A stretch of DNA of 19,921 nucleotides from JAAYJR01 sp964563975 (GTDB lineage Bacteria; Bacteroidota; Bacteroidia; Bacteroidales; Prolixibacteraceae). The stretch spans positions 1-19,921 of the forward strand of contig CAZLZJ010000043.1 of NCBI GenBank assembly GCA_964563975.1, in the 5' to 3' direction. The position numbers were made by a program, and so were the translations under genes. Below are positions 13,997 through 19,921 of the stretch, piece after piece (position 1 is the first letter of the stretch; each line of letters opens with the position of its first letter). Under the pieces are notes generated by a model that made no database searches, was not told the origin of the DNA, and saw only the letters and a program-made list of their open reading frames with translations.

Positions 13997-16417
13997 TTAG
14001 TTAAACAGCCGTATTCCGATAAAAAAAGACCGGGGCGCTGCAGGACCGTATATGAAACCGCTATCCCTGTTTTTTCCGCTGTCGAAGTTGTTTTGATAGT
14101 TGTTGGTCAGATTATTTGTCCCGCTAAAAAGCTCTATTGATGAATCTAATCTTGGCAGCTCAAAGGTATAGGCGACTTTCAGGTTTATTTCCATAAAATC
14201 TGAGGATGTGAACAGTTCATCTGTTTCAGGTGTTCCCGGGTCATCTGCCAGGCCATAATGCGGGATCAGCATTGAACCGGTGTAAATTCCTGATAATGCG
14301 GCACTAAAATGTTTTCCGGGTGTTAAGCTCAAAGTGTAATATCCGTAGACATCGGGGGTACGCAGGTAATATTTAACTCCGGGCAGCTCTTTTGACCAGG
14401 CTACCGGGCTTTTATACCGGCTTTTTTGCAATGTGAGCCCTCCCTCAACTTGAAAAACCCTGTTGTAGTTAGAACGTAATTCTAAAGTGGTTCCATACAC
14501 ATTGCTTAATCCCTCGTTTCTTTTTTCCATAAGTGAATTTCCGTTTTCATCTTTCCCTAATTCTTCCAGAATAAAAGCATTTTTCAGCTGTGTGTAAAAA
14601 CCTTCAAGGGTAAATCCACATATATATTTTTCGGTAGGTTTATCCCAATTCAAAGAGGCGCTTAAGCTTTGAGAACGCTCCTCCTTTAAATTTTCCGCCA
14701 GGCTGATAGTTTGAATTCCCCCTCCTGCAAAAGCAATATGCATATCGGCATCGAATGCCTGCGGGGCACGGAACCCGGTAGACCACGAAAAACGTAACTG
14801 AGTGTTAATATTTGGTTTATGCAAAAATGAAATCCGTGGGTTTAGGATGATGTTATTTACAAAGTTGTGCTTGTCGGCCCTAAGTCCTGTAAGGAGTGTT
14901 GTTTTACGGGTAACTGACCAATCGCTTTGAATAAATGCACCAATGTTTTTTGAAGATTGATCGATTAAGTAATTATATGTTTTAATCTCATCAAAAATAT
15001 CATCTGCCATGTATTCCGCTCCGAAAGTGAAGTTACTGTACCCTTTGATAAAGTTTTGAACCATATGGTTAACTTGCAGCCCCAATTGCAGAGAGTAGTT
15101 TTTGGAATGGCCGTAAGGAGGAGTTTCATTGTATTTTTGTAATTCTGAATGCTCATCAGGCACTATTCCGGTGAAATGGTCTCTTTTTGTGTATTGGGCT
15201 GCACTGTATAGAGTAAGGGAGGTGTTATAGTCATTGCTGAAGATTTCATAATCTGCTCCTCCGAATATAATGTCATGATTTCTTTCTTCCGATTGTTGTG
15301 CCAAATAGGCCGGGCCGTTTATCATCTCTCCCCCGTAGCGATATTCGTGCAAGCTTGAAAAGTTGAGTTGTAATTGTTGGTTTTCGTCAAGTTTAAAAAA
15401 TGAGTTAAAACCGAATGAGTTATTTTTCAAGGTTGGCATTTCCGAAAAATTATCTCCGTTATGATCATACGAATCTCTCTGGCGGTGCGATGTATAAAGA
15501 GCTACACCGGCATTTCTTTGCTGCGATAAGGCAGTGAGGGTTCCATTAAGGTTAAAATCCGCAGCATCAGCGCCGACAACAGCACCATTGGTGGTTATTT
15601 CATATGAATTCCTTTGCGGCATACGGGTTATAATATTAACAGTACCACCTATGGCGCTTGATCCATACAGTGCGGATGCCCCGCCACGTACTACTTCAAT
15701 ACGCTCTACCATTTCTGAAGGCAGCTGCTCCAATCCGTAAAGCCCGGTCAAAGGGCTGAGTACTGATCTGTTATTGATAAGAATCTGACTATATGCCCCT
15801 CCCAGCCCATTCATCCTCAGTTGTGTGTAATTGCATGTCTGGCAATCCACCTCCATTCTTAATCCGGGCTGAAAGTTTAATGTATTGGCTACCGTTTGGG
15901 CAGCTACATTTTTAATAGCTTTGGAGTCGAGTACATTAACAATAACTGCACTTTCTGTTTGTCGCTTAAAAGTTTTTGTTCCGGTAATAACCACTTCGTC
16001 AACATAAATTAAATCTTTTTCCAGCTCGAATTTCACTTCAATAGTTTCACCTGCCTTTAGCTTTACCGGCTCTTTTGATGTTTTGTATCCTATCATTTTG
16101 GCGACTAATACAAACTCACCTTCAGGCAGGTCAACCATCATATAGTGCCCGGTAACGTCAGTTGCCGTTCCATAAGTGGTTCCCTCAAGGTAAATATTTA
16201 CAAAAGGAATATGCTCTCCTTGCGAAACAACATGTCCGATTATAACAGCATCGGTATTATCCTGACCAATAGCATGGGTAGTTATTAAATANNNNNNNNN
16301 NNNNNNNNNNNNNNNNNNNNNNNNNNNNNNNNNNNNNNNNNNNNNNNNNNNNNNNNNNNNNNNNNNNNNNNNNNNNNNNNNNNNNNNNNNNAACTGCTTT
16401 TTTAAGTGAATTTCCAT
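13997..16417 (-). CDS. TonB-dependent receptor, interrupted by an assembly gap
   Basis: Outer-membrane TonB-gated transporter of about 800 residues. After the gap the chain reads YLITTHAIGQ, apparently the end of a signal peptide, then an N-terminal carboxypeptidase-regulatory-like domain (VIIGHVVSQGEHIPFVNIYLEGT...), a linker with EVVITGTK, a plug domain ending IEVVRGGASALYGSSAIGGTVNIITRMP-like sequence, and a beta-barrel ending in FFIGIRLFN. The plug has a CQTC pair just before NYTQLRMNGLGG. Receptors with this plug often serve iron-siderophore, heme or other metal-complex uptake, but the ligand is not predictable here. The start at 16417 (MEIHLKKQ) is only eight codons before the gap; that both parts are in frame across 100 N may be coincidence, because the real gap length is unknown. 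An exported esterase gene lies 97 bases upstream on the same strand. Confidence 0.88.
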   Translation of the reverse strand: MEIHLKKQXXXXXXXXXXXXXXXXXXXXXXXXXXXXXXXXXXYLITTHAIGQDNTDAVIIGHVVSQGEHIPFVNIYLEGTTYGTATDVTGHYMMVDLPEGEFVLVAKMIGYKTSKEPVKLKAGETIEVKFELEKDLIYVDEVVITGTKTFKRQTESAVIVNVLDSKAIKNVAAQTVANTLNFQPGLRMEVDCQTCNYTQLRMNGLGGAYSQILINNRSVLSPLTGLYGLEQLPSEMVERIEVVRGGASALYGSSAIGGTVNIITRMPQRNSYEITTNGAVVGADAADFNLNGTLTALSQQRNAGVALYTSHRQRDSYDHNGDNFSEMPTLKNNSFGFNSFFKLDENQQLQLNFSSLHEYRYGGEMINGPAYLAQQSEERNHDIIFGGADYEIFSNDYNTSLTLYSAAQYTKRDHFTGIVPDEHSELQKYNETPPYGHSKNYSLQLGLQVNHMVQNFIKGYSNFTFGAEYMADDIFDEIKTYNYLIDQSSKNIGAFIQSDWSVTRKTTLLTGLRADKHNFVNNIILNPRISFLHKPNINTQLRFSWSTGFRAPQAFDADMHIAFAGGGIQTISLAENLKEERSQSLSASLNWDKPTEKYICGFTLEGFYTQLKNAFILEELGKDENGNSLMEKRNEGLSNVYGTTLELRSNYNRVFQVEGGLTLQKSRYKSPVAWSKELPGVKYYLRTPDVYGYYTLSLTPGKHFSAALSGIYTGSMLIPHYGLADDPGTPETDELFTSSDFMEINLKVAYTFELPRLDSSIELFSGTNNLTNNYQNNFDSGKNRDSGFIYGPAAPRSFFIGIRLFN
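16292..16391. other. Assembly gap of exactly 100 N
   Basis: One hundred consecutive unknown bases, the customary placeholder for a gap of unspecified size. It falls in the signal-peptide region of the TonB-dependent receptor. The residues on both sides (MEIHLKKQ and YLITTHAIGQ) would make a normal signal peptide with only 5-15 missing codons, so the true gap is probably nearer 15-45 bases than 100. Confidence 0.98.
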
Positions 16418-16428
16418 ATCAAATATGG
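16414..16428. repeat. Short hairpin covering the receptor start codon
   Basis: CCATAT (16414-16419) and ATATGG (16423-16428) are perfect inverted arms with a three-base loop. On the minus-strand transcript the downstream arm contains the ATG of the TonB receptor, so the start codon could be paired. Six pairs, four of them A-U, make a marginal stem. Confidence 0.35.
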
Positions 16429-16514
16429 TTAAAAAATAAAAAGCCCGTAAAATACAAAATAATAGGTGAAAGGGAGCTGATTTTTATAATTGTTAAATTT
16501 ATGTAATATGTTGC

Positions 16515-18086
16515 TTATCTGTAAGTATTGTTTTCAAATTTTTCTTTTATCTGTTGCAAAACTCTTTTGTTGCTATACGCAGAGCAGTGACCTTTACCGG
16601 GCTCAAGAATTATGGTTGCATCCAATTCCGGGTTATTGCCGGCCATCTTATTAAATGATCTTAAAGCTGTCTCTAAATAGTAGTTATCCATTTCGCCCAT
16701 CCAAATCCAGATTTTGCCTTTTATTTTGGGAGCAAGGGCATCCCAGTGTTCAGACAAATATTTTTTCAGGTCGTATTTGCTCCAGTGGTCAGCTGTTTTT
16801 TTATCAATTTCACCGGTTTGCGGGTCAAATAATGGTAATGGAAGCCCGTCGCTGCCCTTCGGACTGAAAAGTGCATTAAAAGCCCCGAATTGTCCACCGG
16901 AGGTAACATAACTGCTGTTCCGGCCAAGGGCATTTTCAAACTGTATAAACTCTTTTTGAAAAAGAACAGGTTCATCTTTTAAATTGCGGGCAATAGGTTT
17001 GAGCGAACCATCATCGTTATAAAATGCATTTTTGTCGGAATAGATATTAATCATTTGAAAATTTTCAAAATCAACCGGATCGGGGCTGTATGAAAAACAT
17101 CCATTAAAAAAGTCAGGATAAAATATTTGCAATGCAAGCGATACCCATCCTCCCGTACTGCATCCGTCAAGAAATCTGGAAGAAGGAGTTCCGGCAGCAC
17201 GATATTTATTTTCAATATAGGGTATCAGCTCATTGATTAAAGCCGTACCGTACGGCCCGTTATTTTCGGAATCAATTTGATAGCAATCGCCAAAAGGGCC
17301 TGTTCCGTCAAGGAAAACGTTGATAACTTGTGGTGCTTCATCTGTCATCCACCATTCAAAAAAGTTTCTGTCCCATTTAATCAGATTGTTAGCCCGTGTA
17401 TATCTGCCACTAAATCCGGCAATACTGTACCTTACGGGGTAATTTTTTTTTAGTTTATTGAAGTAGCCGGAGGGCAACAGCAGAGCTGCTTTTAAATAAA
17501 TATCCCTTCCATGCCACTCAGATAAAACTTTACTTTTTATATTAACCTCTTTTAAATATTTATGTTTGATAAGTTTTTCGGATTGTATTACAAATTCAAG
17601 GGGCAGGTCAATAGCCAGGTCTTCGGTAAGATCGATTGTAACGGCATGGCTATAAAGATTTCCCGGAGAATTTACTCCCGGCTTTTCCGGGTTTTGATCC
17701 CATACAACCTGTATGCGATATTTGCCATTGGGAATTTTATTCAGAGTTTGGTTGGTGGAGCTTGTAAGTCCGGCAGACCCGTTAAATATAAAATTACTTT
17801 TACTGTTCCACCTCTCCAAAGTAAAGGCAAAAATGTTATTTGATCTGTTTGGCCATATATCATGACGTGGTTCACTTAAGTGGCTTTTACTGACAAAAAG
17901 AAAAATCCTTCCCGAAGATTGAAAACGGGATGATATTTTTTTTGAAACAGCTGTTTTTACAATAAGTGAACTGGTTTGTGAGTATGTTTGCGGAAGAAAT
18001 ATTGCAAAAGATAATAAAAAAACAAGAAGCAACTTTAAGAAAAAGCTCTTGTTAAAAACCGGCTTTTTATGGTGGAATAACAGCAT
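16515..18086 (-). CDS. Exported alpha/beta-hydrolase, putative esterase (esterase D/enterochelin esterase-like)
   Basis: A 523-residue exported hydrolase. Residues 15-37 form a hydrophobic signal peptide ending TYSQ. Residues about 40-165 make an N-terminal beta-rich domain, with KYRIQVVWDQNP typical of enzymes related to enterochelin esterase Fes. The catalytic domain follows: Ser310 in the nucleophile elbow DGCSTGGW, Asp467 in WMGEMDNYY and His500 in PGKGHCSAYS, a complete triad in normal order. PVRYSIAGFSGRY (217-229) stands where IipE/Fes-type proteins have their strand and oxyanion loop. No lid or carbohydrate-binding module is recognised. The TonB-dependent receptor gene starts 97 bases downstream on the same strand, which allows a joint role such as ester hydrolysis of an imported or surface-bound compound; iron-siderophore processing and polysaccharide deacetylation are both possible. 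Confidence 0.85.
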   Translation of the reverse strand: MLLFHHKKPVFNKSFFLKLLLVFLLSFAIFLPQTYSQTSSLIVKTAVSKKISSRFQSSGRIFLFVSKSHLSEPRHDIWPNRSNNIFAFTLERWNSKSNFIFNGSAGLTSSTNQTLNKIPNGKYRIQVVWDQNPEKPGVNSPGNLYSHAVTIDLTEDLAIDLPLEFVIQSEKLIKHKYLKEVNIKSKVLSEWHGRDIYLKAALLLPSGYFNKLKKNYPVRYSIAGFSGRYTRANNLIKWDRNFFEWWMTDEAPQVINVFLDGTGPFGDCYQIDSENNGPYGTALINELIPYIENKYRAAGTPSSRFLDGCSTGGWVSLALQIFYPDFFNGCFSYSPDPVDFENFQMINIYSDKNAFYNDDGSLKPIARNLKDEPVLFQKEFIQFENALGRNSSYVTSGGQFGAFNALFSPKGSDGLPLPLFDPQTGEIDKKTADHWSKYDLKKYLSEHWDALAPKIKGKIWIWMGEMDNYYLETALRSFNKMAGNNPELDATIILEPGKGHCSAYSNKRVLQQIKEKFENNTYR

Positions 18087-18211
18087 TTTTAATTCACTTT
18101 ATTGATTTTTTACAGATCATATCCGGCAATTTGATTAGTAAAAATAGTAATTTTAACAGAGAGGCAAAATAGTTTTAAATCTGTTATTGATTAAAATTCA
18201 TTTATAAAAAG

Positions 18212-18219
18212 TATATTTA
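18212..18219 (+). promoter_or_regulatory. Possible -7 box of the fumarase gene
   Basis: TATATTTA matches TAnnTTTG at 7 of 8 positions, 30 bases before the fumarase start. A TTG at 18187-18189 lies 22 bases upstream, near the usual spacing. It sits in the 163-base divergent region between the esterase and fumarase genes, which otherwise shows only AT-rich sequence. Confidence 0.35.
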
Positions 18220-18249
18220 TGCCAGGCTAAATCAGATAAAATTAAAGAA

Positions 18250-19866
18250 GTGGTTAGTTTCGAATATAACGATCCGTTCCCTTTGTTGAAAGATGATACC
18301 GAATATCGTCTTTTATCGACAGATCATATTTCAACAGTCCGTATTGATGGAATGAAGTTTTTAAAGGTTGAACCTGAGGGGTTGGAGCTTATTGCACAAG
18401 AGGCCTTTTCAGATGTCTCCTTCTATTTGAGGAAATCTCATTTGTTAAAATTGGCACAGATTCTAAAAGATACTGAAGCATCTGAAAATGACCGTTTTGT
18501 GGCGTACACTATGCTCCTTAACCAAGTGGTGGCAGCCAATGGTCAGCTCCCAACCTGCCAGGATACCGGCACAGCCATAGTTTATGCCGGGAAGGGAGAA
18601 AAAGTTTATACCGGAGTAAATGATGCAGCCTGTTTGTCAAAGGGGATATTCAATACCTATCAAAATAAAAACCTGAGATATTCGCAGATAGCTCCTTTGT
18701 CAATGTTTGATGAGAAGAACACAGGCACCAATCTGCCTGCACAAATTGATATTCATGCAACAGAAGGTGATGCTTATGAATTCTTATTTATAGCTAAGGG
18801 AGGAGGGTCAGCAAATAAGACCTTTTTATATCAGCAGACAAAGTCATTGTTAACTCCTGAAAATCTTAAAAAGTTTGTGGAAGATAAAATAAAAGACCTT
18901 TCCACCTCTGCCTGCCCGCCATACCATTTGGCATTGGTAATCGGAGGAACCTCAGCTGAAGCAACACTTAAGGCAGTTAAGCTGGCAACGGCAGGATATT
19001 TCGATAGTTTGCCCGATACCGGCAATCCGGGGGGGAGAGCTTTTCGTGACAGAGATTGGGAAAATAAAATAGAGGCTGTTTGCAGGGATAGTGGCTTAGG
19101 CGCACAATTTGGAGGAAAATATTTTGTTCATGATGTAAGGGTAATACGCTTGCCGAGACATGCTGCATCTTGTCCCGTCGGATTAGGTGTTAGCTGCAGT
19201 GCAGACAGAAATATAAAAGCTAAGATAACCGAAGAAGGTATTTTTCTTGAGCAGCTTGAAAAAGATCCTGCACGTTTTTTGCCCGATAAAGTTCCGGATT
19301 TCACATCCCCTGTTAATATTGATCTGGATCAGCCCATGAAAGAGATACTTAACCGGTTGAGCGGCTATCCGGTTAAAACACGTTTAAATCTTAGCGGAAC
19401 CCTTATAGTAGCCAGAGACATGGCACATGCAAGAATTAAGGAGATGGTTGACAGGGGTCAGCCTATGCCGGATTATTTTAAAAATCATCCGGTATATTAT
19501 GCAGGTCCTGCCAAAATACCACCGGGAATGGTCAGTGGAAGTTTTGGACCTACCACTTCAGGCAGGATGGATCCATATGTTGAAGAATTTATGAAAAGAG
19601 GTGGATCACTAATTATGGTGGGTAAAGGAAACCGATCTTTTCAGGTATCAGAAGCCTGTAGGAAGTTTGGCGGTTTTTATCTCGGGTCAATAGGAGGCCC
19701 TGCAGCAGTTTTAGCACAAAATAGTATTAAGTCGGTTGAAGTTATCGATTTTGAAGAGTTGGGAATGGAGGCCGTCAGGAAAATAAGAGTGGAAAATTTT
19801 CCTGCATTTATTTTAATTGATGATAAAGGCAACGACTTGTATCAGAATTTGTTAAAAAAAGATTAG
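18250..19866 (+). CDS. fumA: Fumarate hydratase class I (iron-sulfur, FumA/FumB type)
   Basis: TCA-cycle enzyme interconverting fumarate and malate through a [4Fe-4S] cluster. The 538-residue single chain is close in length and sequence to E. coli FumA, including PFPLLKDDTEYRLL at the start, TNLPAQIDI, AKGGGSANKT, and the C-terminal stretch GFYLGSIGGPAAVLAQ. Cluster cysteines are Cys103 (PTCQDTGTA), Cys222 (ACPPYH) and Cys316 (GVSCSADR), equivalent to E. coli 105, 224 and 318. The two halves that are separate subunits in other organisms are fused here. The start is GTG at 18250; no ATG occurs in frame between it and the divergent region, and the first residues match the family N terminus. It is transcribed away from the esterase gene. 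Confidence 0.97.
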   Translation: MVSFEYNDPFPLLKDDTEYRLLSTDHISTVRIDGMKFLKVEPEGLELIAQEAFSDVSFYLRKSHLLKLAQILKDTEASENDRFVAYTMLLNQVVAANGQLPTCQDTGTAIVYAGKGEKVYTGVNDAACLSKGIFNTYQNKNLRYSQIAPLSMFDEKNTGTNLPAQIDIHATEGDAYEFLFIAKGGGSANKTFLYQQTKSLLTPENLKKFVEDKIKDLSTSACPPYHLALVIGGTSAEATLKAVKLATAGYFDSLPDTGNPGGRAFRDRDWENKIEAVCRDSGLGAQFGGKYFVHDVRVIRLPRHAASCPVGLGVSCSADRNIKAKITEEGIFLEQLEKDPARFLPDKVPDFTSPVNIDLDQPMKEILNRLSGYPVKTRLNLSGTLIVARDMAHARIKEMVDRGQPMPDYFKNHPVYYAGPAKIPPGMVSGSFGPTTSGRMDPYVEEFMKRGGSLIMVGKGNRSFQVSEACRKFGGFYLGSIGGPAAVLAQNSIKSVEVIDFEELGMEAVRKIRVENFPAFILIDDKGNDLYQNLLKKD

Positions 19867-19877
19867 TATAAAAATCC

Positions 19878-19921
19878 ATGAAGAAAAGAGCTTTTTTTGT
19901 AAAAAGATCTATTATTAACAG
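19878..19921 (+). CDS. Possible start of a further gene, cut by the window end
   Basis: An ATG 11 bases after the fumarase stop opens a frame reading MKKRAFFVKRSIIN with no stop before the window ends. The basic start and short spacing suit a real gene following fumA, but 14 codons are too few to name a family. Confidence 0.35.
   Translation, partial: MKKRAFFVKRSIIN

Overview
The window most likely comes from a member of the Bacteroidota, probably Bacteroidales/Marinilabiliales-like. The evidence is an AT-rich genome, starts without clear Shine-Dalgarno sequences, a TAnnTTTG-type -7 box, a carboxypeptidase-regulatory-domain TonB receptor and the overall gene repertoire. Genus cannot be told from the sequence. 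A run of exactly 100 N (16292-16391) is a scaffold gap. No tRNA, rRNA, CRISPR array, insertion sequence or phage gene was seen, and no intergenic stretch exceeds 300 bases.

Layout: (1) 163-4220, plus strand: an AbgT-family transporter, an exported M81/MlrC-like metallopeptidase and an Asp/Glu-racemase-family protein, the last two joined by a TGATG stop/start overlap. They look like one small catabolic operon for an amide-type compound and end at a bidirectional hairpin terminator. (2) 11721 down to 4268, minus strand: SDR oxidoreductase, Tat-signal Gfo/Idh/MocA oxidoreductase, PfkB-family kinase, LarA-like nickel-pincer racemase/epimerase, PdxB and 6-phosphogluconate dehydrogenase, preceded by a LacI-family regulator on the same strand. 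This is a sugar-acid operon. (3) 13060-18086, minus strand: a free-standing 2-oxoacid dehydrogenase E2 catalytic domain, a TonB-dependent receptor interrupted by the gap, and an exported esterase. (4) 18250-end, plus strand: class I fumarase and possibly the first codons of another gene.

The most interesting part is region 2. It has a keto-sugar-acid reductase, a LarA-family enzyme with all its catalytic residues, a PfkB kinase and Gnd, but no sugar-acid dehydratase and no KDPG aldolase. This suggests that mannonate could be epimerised to gluconate by a nickel-pincer enzyme, phosphorylated, and decarboxylated by Gnd to ribulose-5-phosphate, instead of passing through 2-keto-3-deoxygluconate. 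PdxB next to Gnd adds a second idea: its substrate, 4-phosphoerythronate, is a known inhibitor of 6-phosphogluconate dehydrogenase. Both ideas are inference from gene content.

Other points: the LacI regulator has no ATG/GTG/TTG before its helix-turn-helix and probably starts at ATA. Perfect inverted repeats sit in its promoter region. A 14-base string at the window's first base recurs beside a perfect palindrome at 11825-11842, which suggests a dispersed intergenic repeat.
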